Notes under the pieces: generated by a model | The model's input: the letters and a program-made list of their open reading frames with translations, nothing else | Database searches by the model: none | What the model was told of the DNA's origin: nothing | DNA from: Seison nebaliae | Lineage: Eukaryota > Rotifera > Pararotatoria > Seisonacea > Seisonidae | NCBI GenBank assembly: GCA_023231475.1 | Contig: JALJEE010001690.1 | Span: 89,045-153,044, forward strand | Direction: 5' to 3' | DNA length: 64,000 bases | In this document: positions 52,013 to 64,000 of the stretch, in pieces | Layout: the number at the start of each line of letters is the position of its first letter | How positions within the stretch are numbered: position 1 is the first letter of the stretch | Made by a program: the position numbers and the translations under genes

Positions 52013-52045
52013 CTATTAATTGTTGAGGAAAAGTTCAATTAATAG
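52013..52045. repeat. Stem-loop, 10-bp perfect arms
   Basis: CTATTAATTG and CAATTAATAG flank a 13-nt loop containing GAGGAAAAG. Confidence 0.6.
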
Positions 52046-52227
52046 ATCGTGATCCGATTCTTTAATCTTACAATGTCATTGACCATATAATAATTTCATA
52101 GAACAAATAATTTTCGATTGTTTAACTTCGATCTACATTTATTTAGATATGAATTTTAATTAGTCCAAAAAACTAATAAAAAATTAAATTATCTAATATC
52201 GAAAGAAAAAAATTCTAAAAAATTCAC

Positions 52228-52249
52228 AAACTGATCTTGTGATCAGTTT
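52228..52249. repeat. Stem-loop, 9-bp perfect arms, 4-nt loop
   Basis: AAACTGATC, TTGT, GATCAGTTT. Located 120 nt downstream of the esterase stop on the minus strand; it could shape that 3' end. Confidence 0.55.
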
Positions 52250-52369
52250 CTTTCTCGAAAAAAAGAGCTGGTTGGTTTGTGATAACATCGAAAATAATGA
52301 ATTCAATTCAAATTAATATATGGATGAAAATAAAGAAAAATATAAATTTAATAGAGACGATAATCTTGA

Positions 52370-54163
52370 TTATAAACCGCCATGATAGCCAATTTTATTC
52401 CAGAAGTTGCATAAACTTGCTTTGAAGTCCGAGATGATATTAACACCTTGATGATAATCAGTTGAATATCTCAACATCTGATAATCATTTTCAACATTAT
52501 ACAAAGGCCATTTGAGAGAACCGTTATTTGGATTACCAGTTTTAACAAAAGACGACCATTGCTGAATCAACGTGTCTGACATTCTTATTTCGGAATCGGT
52601 ATAACTATAATTTAAGAATGGTGCTGTTTGGAAAACATAAGGAATATCGGATCCATGACATACTCGGCCTTTACAGAATGTGTCACTAAAACGAGAGAAA
52701 TAAAATGAAAAAAAATCAAAATTCTACTAACGGTCCCCATGCATCAAAAGAAATAGCATGATCGAACAAATATCGATATACTGGAACGACTTTCGAAGCA
52801 TTCTGAGCAAGATATCTTGTTGCACAAGAAAATACCCAATCGGTTGCCATCGAACTTAATACAGGACGTTCGTCGTTTAATTGGAACGGCGGATATTTAT
52901 TCATAACGTCAATGGCTTTCTCTCCAAAACTTCCAGCCATAATTTCTAAATATGTAGCGAGCGAGACTGAAGTATTCCATGCACTATAAATAAAAAGGAC
53001 ACATTCTTCGGTGAGGGAACCCATCAATATCGGTGGTAATTTAGCAAGATGAGATTTTCCTTTTATACTATCATCCCAGACATCGATAATTTGACCGAAA
53101 ACATATTTACCATCAACAACTGGAACGAATGGTTCGAAGAAACCCAAAATCTTTAAAGAAGATGGCACAGTTGCTGTTTTTGCTTGTGCGATAGTTATGT
53201 TTTCCCAAGATAAATTGTATAAACAATTTGTATCTCCAAAAGAACATTGAGTCTATTAAAGAAAAATACCATAATATATCACAAACATAATCGATATTAA
53301 CTTCTTCATTAAACTCGACGAATTGTAATGAAGCCGAATCGCGATTCATGAAGGGAATGGTCGAAGGAGAACTTTCGATAATTACTTGTTGGAAATATTG
53401 TCTACTTCCTAAATTAGTCGCATGGAAAGCAGTAGATTGAGCACCAGCAGATTGACCAGATAATGTTATCTGAAATAATATTGTCTATGCTTATAGAAAT
53501 TATCAATATTTACTCACTTTATCGGGATTACCGTTAAAACGATTAATATTCTCATAAACCCATTTCAAAGCTAACTCCTGATCTTTCAGACCATAATTAC
53601 CAGTAAAACCATATTGTTCGCTAAACAAGAATCCTAAAATTCCTAATCGATATTCAATTGTGACCACTATAGTATTGGATTTTTTCACCAAATTACTCGC
53701 CCAATAAAGTACGGAAGAACTGGACATAAACCGGAAATTTCCTCCATGAATATAAACGAGAACCGGAAGAGGTTCTGCTGGAATATTCGTCGGAGCATAA
53801 ACATTCAAATACAAGCAATCTTCACTTATTTTTGTGGGACACAACATTTTCGGAGTGAGAACTTCACAATTAATTTGAGGACAAGCTGGTTTTAATTTAG
53901 TGCAATCGAGGATATCCGGAAACCATACATTTGGATCAATTGGATCTTTCCATCTTTAATATTCTCATAATAAATATCTTATGATATTGGTTAAATTGAA
54001 ACCTTAAGGATTTTGTAGGAGGTGTAGCAAATGGAATACCCCACCAGATATTCGTGTCATTAATTGTTGTACCTCGAACTTTACCAAATTTAGTGTCAAC
54101 TATCAGATTACACGAATAATAATTGAATAGTATTTGCAGAATAAGAATTATAAACATTTTCAT
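52370..54163 (-). CDS. Type-B carboxylesterase/cholinesterase-like, secreted
   Basis: Five exons (54163-54003, 53953-53518, 53469-53302, 53252-52732, 52685-52370) join in phase to 533 aa. Introns are 46-49 nt and three of four begin GTT. A signal peptide (MKMFIILILQILFNYYSC) is followed by GKVRGTTINDTNIWWGIPFA, SEDCLYLNVYAPT and the oxyanion-hole motif YIHGGNF. The nucleophile elbow GQSAG is at the start of exon 3. A Glu in MGSLTEEC is the likely acid, and the catalytic His is in VCHGSDIPYVF. The triad is complete, so it should hydrolyse esters. It ends soon after the final helix with no GPI or tetramerisation tail, so it is probably a soluble secreted esterase, not a synaptic acetylcholinesterase. 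Confidence 0.9.
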
Positions 54164-56885
54164 TTTTTAAGAGAAAAATGAGAAATTGAGAAAAGGTTTT
54201 ATTACTAAAATAATATGACATCGAATGAACGATGAGAATTATCGCATGTGATAATTGAAAAAAAATTTAGTTATCGACATAACGAAGTAAAATAATGTGA
54301 TGGTGGTTGAGGACGGAGAATGATAACATAAGGCACGATAAAGAAAAAAATTGAAATGTCAAAAAATTGTATTTAATCAAAAATGTTCATGAATATTTTT
54401 TAAAAAATTTTTTTGTCTTCATTCGAAACTTCCATAACTGTATTTGTCAGCGTTGTTCAGTTTCTCAGAATATGTCGTTGATGGCAATTGGTGGATTGAA
54501 GAAATTTGAACTAACGAAAATTAATGTGGAAAAGTTGTTTATGGTGGTTTGTTGTTAATTGAATTCATCAGCATTCGATCAATGCTTGTGATGAGAGTTA
54601 AATAAAATAGAAATTTAAAAATCTACATTCTATTAGATGGAAAAAAGAAAACAAAATAAATTAGATTGAATAAAAAGAATGATGAATGAAGAAAAAGATT
54701 CCGCACGTCTTCTTTAGAAAAATTGCTGAGAATTAGAAGTAGAATGTTAAATCATCAAAAAGGTTACACGTCACATGAATTGAAAATAAATGATGATGAT
54801 AAAATAAATAGATAAACGATGAGTGATGGTGATACAGTATGTGCAGTTGTGATTGAAAATAACTGGAGCAATTGGACAAGATGAAACAGAAGGAACGATG
54901 AAAAGAACTTTTGTCGACTAAAAAGAAATTTGAAAGAAATCAGACACATTATTGTTTACGTGTAACTGCCATTGGAGGAGGGTAGTTTCTTCCAACGTTC
55001 ATTGTTTTATCTTCTCATCATTCTCATCGGAACGATATGGGAGCATATGTCAGAAGAATACTTTAGGTAGACACTCATTTAGTTTTGTTAAGTAGAAACA
55101 TAAAATCAAGAGATTAAAGATATGTAATCTTATCTTCAAAAATGCTTTTTCAACAGGAAAACTATTTAATTATTTAATTTATGAATAACTATAAATATAA
55201 TAAACTTATTTATAAGAAGAAGATACGGTTCATTTCATTATTCGTCATTCAACTTTAACGAGACGTAAAACCACAAAGTCACAATATAACTTAATGTAAA
55301 TTAGGAAAGAAATGTGCACAATAATACTGCTAAAATTATAATTTTTATCTCTATAAAACAATTAAAACAATGATAGCTGTGAGGTATAAATGATACATAT
55401 ATGTAAATTAAGAACATTTTTTGATATTTAAAAGTTATAAGTTGGTCATACGTATATAAAAGTCGAAAGAGTAAAGAATAAGTGTAATAAAGCTGTTTTA
55501 CTTTTTACTTATAACTTAAACTACTTCAATTTTAACGACGTTGAACTTTGGAAGCATAATTAAATTCTATTCCATCATAGTATAGCGTTTTAAATTGATG
55601 CATTTAATCAAAATTAAAGAAATATTAAATATAATGATCAGTTTTCCTTTCAGCATGGTAAAATGTAAACGAATTTAAAACATGAACATGAAACAGTTAG
55701 TTTATGGTAATGTTTCTATGACGACCTATTGCATTAATGTGACTCAACTATCGATTGCACATTTGTACTTTGCAAGAAATTTTATATTCAGGAAATTCAG
55801 CTTTTATAAACTGCATAGAATTGAACATAAACGAAACGTAGATTGATTGAACATGAGAGAGAGGTACTTGTTTCTCTTCACAATTTGGTAACATACTGTT
55901 GAACTTATTGCTGAGAAGAGTCCAAAAAACAGAACAGAAAATCAACTATTAATTCACATCAACTTAATTATTATATTTAACTGAATTTTAGATTGAATTC
56001 TTTTGAGGAAGTTGGCCCATGGGCCATATACTACGAATACCTACTGATTCGTACAATGATTAGTGTTTAGCATATAAGTATATTAGAAGAATTTTCTCAA
56101 ATTTACGCACATTCCTCAAATGTTTGACTGGAAGCTATAACTACAATTCCCATTTCTAATAGAATTCGTCTAATATTTATTAAGAAAACTTGATTTTTAT
56201 CTAATAAACGAAATAATGTTTATGAGACTCTGTGTTATAGAACATTCCACTAAAGATTCTTCCAACAATTTCTAACAATTTCTAACAATGTGGCTTCCCA
56301 CCGCGTAAACTTTCTACACAATCAGCATTCCCACTTTGTTCAAGTGAAACAGTTTTCATTATCAATCAACACTCATTGAAAACTAATAGTATCATCATCA
56401 GACGCACTCCCCACCATTATTCCCGATATTGAAGGAAGAAATATTAATGTGAAATAGAAATTTCTTTTCACACAATAGAGATTCTTTTATGAATTCTTCG
56501 TGATGGAAAATTTATTTTCTCATATTTCTCATTTGAAATTGAGATGAGTATGAAGTTTAGTGACTAATTGAATTCATCTCATAAGAATATTAAGTTACTT
56601 CAATTTGACACACTGAATTCTGAGAGTATTATAAATATCATACTTAATGGTATTTATGAACAAATATCTTCTCAAAATAAGAAAATTGTTATGATGTCAA
56701 TTAACAATTGAATAATCTTGAATAGATGGAACTCTTTCATATTTGTTCGACAAATGTTGAGAGAAACATACTTGGGGATGTCGGGAGCTGAAAATTTGAA
56801 TGTTGAGAATTAATAGGATAATATTGTTAGATCAAGTTTTCCCTAAAAAATTTTCAAACAAAAGCCAAACTAATTATAAAAAATA
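54164..56885. other. 2.7-kb intergenic
   Basis: Divergent upstream regions of the esterase (-) and the 927-aa orphan (+). AT-rich. I found no coding segment. Confidence 0.4.
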
Positions 56886-59721
56886 ATGATTCTCCAAAGA
56901 GAAGATTCCCATAATAAACAAACATTTCGTGAGGAGGTACAACGAAAATTTTTCATGATTCTCATCAATACATTTTCGTATGGTCATAAATTTGATCAGA
57001 TTATTGGTGAGAGATTATTACAATCTAATAATCAGATGCGAACAATTGGAAAATAAAGTTGAACAATCCAATTTAAGTTATTTAGCGTCCGATTTAAACA
57101 GATATTTAATCTCGACTCGTTATTCATCGGAATTCGAATTAATTCTTCGGGAAAAATCTCGTTTCGATAAACGTTATCAAATTATTTGGAAATTTTTGAA
57201 AAGAGAAAAATTTCTAATTTCCAAAACGATAATGGATGAGAATCATAAGAATCAATTATTCCTCACAATATTCTATCTTCAATTAGTTCACTATTATTTT
57301 TATGTGAATTTTCTCGCAATTTATTTTTTCGTTCTATCACAAATATTCACATCAGTCCGATTAGTGAGTGGTGGCATTAATAGGAGATTATTTATGAGAC
57401 AACTCAAAAAAGAAAAGCTTTATGGGAAGAAGTTCGAAAACTTAAAACTTTGGATATCGTTCAAAAGAAAACAGTTTCGTCTTTTTTATTCTCAAAATAA
57501 CTCAAAATCAGATGACATTCCAACAAACACAACTCTTCTTTCTCTTACTTATTCTGAAAATGATTCAATTGATGGATTGTTTGGACAGTTTATTGCGAGA
57601 AAAGTCGGTCTTGAACCAGAAACTGAACGATATCGATTAGAACGACTGTTGAGAAGTGTTAATGAAGATTATTGTTTAACAAAAACTATAAGATCTAATA
57701 GATTGTATGTAGTTCCCAAAAACGAAATTTTCTTGCTAAGTCCATCAGCTGAGGAAGATGAATGGAAAGAAGATGATTTTCTTCTATTTCGTTGTAATAA
57801 ATCCGAGAAATTTATTTGGGGAATTTATCAAGAACCATTGAAAGATGATTATCATGCAATTTATCGTTTGGACGAGATAGAAGATGTGGAAGAAAAAACG
57901 AACATACATTATCGGAGAATACCTTCTACAAATATTATCCCTAAACGATACATGCATCTTGTGAACTATACGTTTAAAATATCAGACGTGAAAGAAGAAG
58001 AAGAGAAGATGTTAAGTGATTGGCATCGCGACACGTTTTCATTAGACAAAAAGAGATTTAAGCAAAATGAACTAATGAATTGTATCGAAGAAGAAATTGA
58101 TAAATGTCATGAGGAAATTAGAAATAATTGTTTGGTATCAGAATTATATGTACAATTTGATTGGGAAGACGATTTAATTTCAAATCCAATTGAAGAATTC
58201 TTACTTAAAACTATGAATGGCAAATTAGAAAATCGATTTGATGTAGAAGAACGTCAATATAATCGTTTGAAGAGCAAATTAAGAGAAGAATTGAATGTCA
58301 ATGAAGAATTACGTCGATACATTCGTTGTTATATTTCCAATCTGAAAATTGGCAAATATGAATTTGAAGATGAAGAAACGGAGAGTTCAGATGACGAGGA
58401 AGAAGAAATTGAAAACGATATATCAAAAGAGCCGTGGTACGATTATAAATGGAGGAAATGGAGGAGCTTTTTAGATAATATGGAAAGTGAAAAAGAATCA
58501 GATGAAGATAAAAATTCTGAACATTCCGATTTGGAGTTGAATTTAGTGGAGGAAGATGAAATATCTGAACATTCTGAAAATTCTGATTTAGAGTTAAATT
58601 TATGGGAGGAAGATGAAGAAACTAATGACGATTATTCTAAAGAGAGCGATGGAATTGATGAAAGTGACAATGAAGATGATGAAGCTACAGAGAGTGAGGA
58701 GGAGAAATCGAATGAGAAAGAAACTGATAAATTAGAGAAAAAAAGGAAAAAATGGGAAAATATTAAACGAATGTTTGAAAATGATATTGAAAAATGGACA
58801 TATCCAAATCAATTTCCAGAACATCGATCATCGTCCAGTTTAACATCCGATACTTATGAGGTAAATTCAGAATCAAATTCATTTAATATTTCACAAATTA
58901 ATAATTCTAATTCAAATTTCTCACCAACTGACAATTCAGTAAATTCAAATTTGAAATCGTTAATTGATGAGGAACATTCCGAGAATTCATCATTATGGAA
59001 TGAAGATGCAACTTCTTCTGTAAATGAATTGGAAGAATCTTTCAGACGATTATTTCAACATCGAAATTACAATAAATCTCAAATTATTTCAATCTCTGAA
59101 ACAAATGAAAGTTCCATTTTTAATAAAAGATATAAAGAATTGGAATATCCGTCGAGAAATGACCAAGAAATGATTAAGAAACAAATTGAAATATGGATTG
59201 CTGACAATATAGATGACGTAAACGATAAAGAATTGTTGGAGGACTGGGAAGTGTACATAAATTATTCCGATATCCTTAATATGGAAAGTGAGTTGGTACT
59301 GGAAATTTATTCGAAAGAAAATCGAATTGAATTTGAAAGAAAAGAATTCCTTCAATTTCTTTTAGACTATGTGAGAAATGAGAAGTTCTCATTAAATAAT
59401 TTCAATGAACGAGAGATACACAACATAGATAATTCTACCCGAGTTAATGTCAATGACGTGTCAATAGACAATAGAGATACTGCTTGGAATTTATTTAAGA
59501 AAAGTGATTTTTATAGAAGATTTGAAGGAAAAATTCAAGGAAGTTATGGTCGAACATCTTCGTCGTCAAATTCAATTTTAAATTTTCGCTCATCTCGTGA
59601 AAGTTCCACAGTATTTCCCAATACTTCTTATCGTGTTCCAGATGATGATGAATCGAGAAATGAAACGATCTCCATTCAATGGGTATTCGACTCGTTTACT
59701 GCATATTTTTGCGAGTTATGA
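56886..59721 (+). CDS. Large acidic orphan protein, 927 aa
   Basis: Two exons, 56886-57006 and 57059-59721. A 52-nt GTGAG...AAAG intron joins them in phase. An ATG at 56980 in the downstream frame is less likely, because the upstream exon reads as protein (MILQREDSHNKQTFREEV). A hydrophobic stretch (LFLTIFYLQLVHYYFYVNFL and on) near residue 110 could be one or two membrane spans. A charged, mixed region follows. An Asp/Glu/Ser-rich segment lies at about residues 475-600 and contains a duplicated SEHS(ENS)DLELNLxEEDE unit. Ser/Asn-rich and helical parts finish the protein. No known domain is recognised. Its last 26 bp overlap the Abitram stop on the other strand. The coding potential is strong by length alone in this AT-rich sequence. 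Confidence 0.7.
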
Positions 59722-60214
59722 TGGGAATATCAGTATGGAAGATTTCATGATTTTTAGGTTGTCCTTTCTTATCAGTCAACATGGCCAAATAACCACCGTT
59801 AAATGGATTCGTTCTTACGATATCTGGAGTTTCCGTTAATTTTCTATTAATTTCAATAAGACAACTCTTCAGACATGCTGGAACATTATAATATTTATTT
59901 TCTTCCGTTATTAATTGGCAAATAATGAAATTTGGAGAGACCATTGGCATATTCTTCTTCATTTTCCCCGAAGCTTTCAAAGTTGTCAAATCAATTGTCG
60001 ATTGTTTCCCATCGAAATTAATTTTTTTTATTTTCTCCTTGTTCTTCAGGATAGGATGCTCAGGAGATAATGTTACCAGATATATTCCATTCGAATGTCG
60101 AAGAACATTAAATTTCTCATTATTCTCATTCGAATATTCGCCAATTGTAAAATACCTTTCTATGAAACATTTGTATGCGAAATCTTCAAAATTTTTAGTT
60201 GAGATCGGATTCAT
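59696..60214 (-). CDS. ABITRAM: Abitram (actin-binding transcription modulator, FAM206A/Simiate)
   Basis: Single exon, 172 aa. The sequence follows Abitram along its length: RYFTIGEYSNENNEKFNVL, RHSNGIYLVTLSPEHPIL (family HSNRICVITLAxSHP), LKASGKMKKN (family VSGKxKKG), VPACLKSCLIEINRKL (family VxGxLxEVNExL) and NPFNGGYLAML (family TEGYIAVI). The fold resembles a lipoyl/barrel-sandwich domain. In vertebrates it is nuclear and binds actin; its role elsewhere is little known. Length agrees with the family (about 180 aa). Here RIC reads GIY, a small departure. Confidence 0.9.
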   Translation of the reverse strand: MNPISTKNFEDFAYKCFIERYFTIGEYSNENNEKFNVLRHSNGIYLVTLSPEHPILKNKEKIKKINFDGKQSTIDLTTLKASGKMKKNMPMVSPNFIICQLITEENKYYNVPACLKSCLIEINRKLTETPDIVRTNPFNGGYLAMLTDKKGQPKNHEIFHTDIPIITRKNMQ

Positions 60215-61184
60215 ATTTTCACTCTTCTATTATTTCCATAAGCTTTCATATTCAAATTATATTTCTATATTTTTTCCTTGTTCAACATATTTAGTTCTGG
60301 TTAAATCAATTTCCATTTACTCTTAAAAATTACTAGAATTTTATAAATAATATTGTTAATTATTAAAACTTGTATTTATATTTTATTTTTTAATGTACCT
60401 AACAATTGTAAGATACGTAAGAATTCCCCTAAAAATTAACATCTGGAATCTAAATTGATTAATCAATCTTGACAAATATATTAAACTTAACGTTCTTAAA
60501 ATTTAAATCTGACAAAATGTTTTCCATTATGAGAGAGTAGTGAACGAATAAAAAATACCATTGGTCTCCGACAATATTTTTTGTTAAGATTTCTGTTAAA
60601 GGTTAGTTAAGGTGAGTTAGGTGAGGTTAAAAATTTTTTTGAGAATGATCAATAAAACAACTGTGAAGAAAGACGTTTTACTGTCATTTGTGTAGGAATG
60701 AAATAAGAGAGACTCTATTTAAACCCGACATGAAAAAGTTTCGAAGTTCGGATAATTTATGTCTTCAGATCATCGAAAGATTGGGTTCGTTATTGTTTGG
60801 CTTGACAGTTTCATAGAATGTTGGTAACTATAATGATTAATTTTCCAATTAAATAAAAAAAATGTTCTTTTCTATTAGAAATATTTAGGATATGTGGCTA
60901 AATTTAATACATTTTGAAGTAGCTGCTCATTATCTTATTATTATCAAAGCATATAATTAATTAAACATCTATGGCGTTTCTAGAATGAATAACACCGATT
61001 CATGGTATTGAATATTACGTTTATATTGGTAATAAAAAATATGAACAGCTTAAAATTTAGAACAGTTTTCCCGGAATTGTGCTTCTAACTTTTCACATTG
61101 TAAATTGTTTATAGGGTATGTTGCTATAGTAATATTTCATTTAAATACTTACCGTATTATTAAAAGAGTATAACGACCATCAAT
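60215..61184. other. Divergent intergenic region between Abitram and WDR19
   Basis: 970 bp that should hold both promoters. It contains a short run of degenerate GGTTAG/GGTGAG units near 60598-60632. No coding seen. Confidence 0.4.
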
Positions 61185-63900
61185 ATGGCGTCAAATAAAG
61201 TTATTTATCTATTGCTCTTTTAATCTGTAATTTTGAAATCTAATTTGTAATAAAATAGAGAATTATTGAATTAGGGAAGGCGGATACGGGTGGAGGTAGC
61301 GTTCTAATGAAATGGCAAAAGAAACAAGCATCTTATTTTGCTTTAGTTGGGTTAGAATTAAATCTTGAACATCTATTTTGAAGGTGAACATCTTCTAAAA
61401 GAGATAAGAAACAACTACAACTGTATAGTCGACAGGGAGAAAATATTGCTCAATACAAACTTTCTTCGTTAGAAACGTTTTTAATTGCTAAGTGTAATAA
61501 TGTTAATTAGACATGCAACCGCTATAGAATGGTCTAGAAATGGTGATTACGTTGCAGTTACATTAGCGAAGAAGTCCCATGTGATTATACTAAATGTGAA
61601 CAACATGTTTTTCCAAGAGGTGGAATCAGGATTCCGGTTTGACTTATTGATTTTTCTTTTCTCAATAAAGTGTGAATAGAGATCAATTATCCTCTATATC
61701 ATGGTCATTGGTTTCCAATGTTCTGGCTATTGGAACGTCAAAAGGAAATTTAATGTTATATGATCCAGATAGTGATCAGAAAACCCCGTTATTAGGAAAA
61801 CTTTCGAAAAAGATCACTTCAATAATCTGGAGTCGAGATAATTTACTTGCTTTGGCGTCAGACGATGGAAAATTATCCATAAATGAAGCAAATGGTGATA
61901 CGATGAAAGAATTATCAATTTCTAAAGGAATCACCAATTTGAAATTTGGTAATATGAAAGGAAGTGAACCATCTAATTATCGAGACAATACGGTTCGTAC
62001 TTTATTATTGATAAATATAAATTTATTATAAAATTCATAATTAGATTGCAATGAGTTGTGGAAAGAGTCTGTTCTTTCTTAACTTAAATGAACTTGATCA
62101 TCCAGTCGAAATGAATTTCCAAGAAAAATATGGAAATATTGTCAATTATCATTGGTATGGTGATGGTTATATAGTAATGGGATTTGAGAAGGGATCATTT
62201 CTCGTCATATCAACACATCCTTCTGAAATAGAAAAGGTTTCAATATTTAAATTCCAAACCTTCTATATAATATTATATATTTCTGTCAAAACTTTTAATC
62301 TTTTGGACTGTAGGAGAGATATACGTCAAAGAATCATCAAAACTATTTAGCTGATGTTGCGATATGTAAAGAATTGGAGAAGGCGGCAACTTGTGGAGAT
62401 CACTGGTTATTCATTTAATATTAACTTTGTTTCTTTTGTCAATATTGTCAGGATAAAAGTAAAATCGATCTCTATTTTGAATAATTATGTGAAGTATTCA
62501 ACATTTCTTCTAATTCTATTTCTTTTTATTTATTCATTTATTTCGATATTTTCGATAATTTTATTTTTGTAGTATAACGATCAATAATTTGAATGATAAT
62601 GTCATGAGTGGACTAGTGGAGATTGATCAATATCAACCGGTTACTGAAATGAGTTTGTTTCATTTTTTTTCGTTCGTCTATTTCGATTATTAAGTTTTCT
62701 AAATATCGACCTTTTCAATTTAGTAAGGGAACTGATTTTGACTATTGTAATTAAATTTTTTTAGAAATATTGATACTTCAGAATTAGTTGATATTGACAT
62801 CCTAAAAGTTGATCATATTAAATCATTTCATTCAATGGGTAGCTACTATCTTTCTTAATACAATATTCCTTCGTTCTATTCATTCATTTTTCTTTTGATT
62901 AAAATCATTACTTATTTCTTTCACTTCATAAATTTTAAATATAAAAAAATTATTTTATTTATATTGTTATTTTATATCAATTTTGTTATTTTATATCAAT
63001 TTTGTTATTATATTCTTATCCTATGTTCCATTATTCATTAGATTGGTCTGATGATGGATCTATGATGTCAATAACAACCACCGACGGAATAGTCGTGGTT
63101 TTTCTGATGAAGATGCCTCAAATACATAGCACTTATAATTTAACGATGGCTTACTTGACATCTTTGAGAGAGGTTACAATAAACAATGCTATTATACCAC
63201 AAATGGATATCAAAATAGAAACTCCGTTTGAACCTCAAACTATAGGAGTCAGTCAGCTATTTTTAACAATCGGCTTCAATAACCGTATATGGTTCTATGG
63301 CGCTTCAGAAGGTTTGTTGTTAATATTTCTTTTTAAAATTCAATAATGGTCGAACAACTTTTAGATAATAACTATACTAAATTGTACGAAAAAGAATATC
63401 TGAATTCGGTTCGGAAGATTCGAATGAACGACCAATACATAGCTGTTTTGATGGAGAAACAAGTTCAAATTCACGGAAATGATGAACGTTATGAGGAACA
63501 TGAAAATGTAGCGACTGCTATTATTCCCGCCGATTTGAACGAAGGAAATTCTGCGACCGATATCGATATGAACAGTTCTTATGTAGCTATTAGTCAAATG
63601 GTTGAGCTTAAAAACTTGTATAAAAAAACCAATTTTTTCTATTCAGAATGGAGAGATAAAGTACTTCTTATTAAGGAATTGGAGTGAATCGATAGCATTT
63701 AAACATTCGTTAATGGTGAAGAGGATTTTCATTCAACCGTCTGGTTCACTTGCCGCTTTCATTGATAAATCAAATGATGGATTTATTTTAAATCCGATAC
63801 GACATACAATTATTGAAATACCTGAACTTCCTCCAAAATGTCAAGGAATTCTTTGGGAAGTCTATAACAAAGAAAGTGTTAGTTTTGTTATCATAAATAT

Positions 63901-63938
<38 letters not shown>

Positions 63939-64000
63939 TTTTTTGTATTTTTTTGTAAAATTTTTAAAAATATTTTTAAATTATTTTTTCGGGAAATTTT
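61185..64000 (+). CDS. WDR19: WDR19/IFT144, intraflagellar transport complex A subunit (5' part, runs off right edge)
   Basis: The first exons are 61185-61199, 61259-61350, 61402-61467, 61511-61636, 61680-61992, 62045-62236 and from 62314. Later exons near 62573-62850, 63041-63310, 63348-63610, 63645-63690 and 63670-63880 are clear in outline. The WD40 sequence matches IFT144 in order: [90 protein letters not shown]-like [52 protein letters not shown]144 sits in IFT-A at the ciliary base and carries membrane cargo and retrograde trains. The seven donors checked all begin GTT. The C-terminal TPR half lies outside the window. Confidence 0.93.
63901..63937. repeat. Poly-T tract of about 36 nt
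   Basis: A near-uninterrupted T run within a WDR19 intron, followed by T-rich sequence to the window end. Assembly length may be unreliable here. Confidence 0.8.

Larger units (their letters stand above)
51418..52369. other. Intergenic repeat-rich region between convergent genes
   Basis: Holds the 22-bp palindrome (51743-51764), a two-copy tandem repeat (51949-52010) and two perfect stem-loops (52013-52045, 52228-52249), each listed below. No coding segment supported. Confidence 0.5.

Noticed and set aside
56980-57058. ATG at 56980 as the start of the 927-aa orphan
   Set aside because: The 57007-57058 segment has GTGAG and AAAG ends, is 52 nt like other introns, and the upstream exon in another frame reads as protein and joins in phase.
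59089-59355. Minus-strand ORF inside the acidic orphan
   Set aside because: Phe/Ile-rich shadow of the Glu/Asn-rich plus-strand frame.

Overview
The window looks like nuclear DNA of a small, AT-rich animal (bilaterian) genome. Protein families found only or mainly in animals are present: mitoguardin, a rhodopsin-class neuropeptide-type GPCR, a type II transmembrane serine protease, calcineurin A with its regulatory tail, Abitram, kinesin-13 and IFT144/WDR19 (so the animal makes cilia). The genes are cut by very short introns, mostly 40-75 nt, and most introns begin GTT rather than the usual GTA/GTG. I cannot name the phylum. Splice coordinates were worked out by hand from reading frame, intron phase and family conservation, and could be off by a base or two.

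Layout. 0-6 kb (minus strand): a secreted coiled-coil protein with an SUEL-type lectin domain that runs off the left edge, and a second secreted orphan beside it. 6.4-11.3 kb: ChaC gamma-glutamylcyclotransferase (-), a membrane-anchored short-chain dehydrogenase (+) and a DUSP11/PIR1 RNA phosphatase (+). A MITE-like inverted repeat lies at about 7.7-8.0 kb. 11.5-13.3 kb: intronless GPCR (-). 13.3-18.5 kb: no gene I can support. 18.5-28.8 kb: mitoguardin (-), a membrane serine protease (-), RCC1 (+), kinesin-13 (-) and a five-exon cysteine-rich membrane protein (-). 28.8-39.8 kb: an 11-kb stretch with no recognisable gene, upstream of calcineurin A (+, 39.8-42.6 kb).

43.7-54.2 kb: a basic low-complexity orphan (-), a type I membrane orphan with an acidic tail (+), an LRR-like protein with a four-cysteine C-terminus (-), TFIIA-gamma (-), a LicD/fukutin-like type II membrane protein (+) and a type-B carboxylesterase (-). 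The palindromes and tandem repeats at 51.7-52.3 kb lie between the last two. 56.9-64 kb: a 927-aa acidic orphan (+) that overlaps Abitram (-) tail to tail, then the 5' part of WDR19/IFT144 (+), which runs off the right edge.

The genes do not form one pathway. Most are housekeeping or cell-biological: nuclear transport (RCC1), basal transcription (TFIIA), spindle microtubules (kinesin-13), mitochondria (mitoguardin), cilia (IFT144) and Ca2+ signalling (calcineurin). Lineage-specific secreted and membrane proteins lie among them. The strongest unusual signals are the shared GTT donor bias across unrelated genes, the SUEL/coiled-coil gene, a calcineurin intron holding a potential truncating alternative exon, and several conserved-looking orphans.
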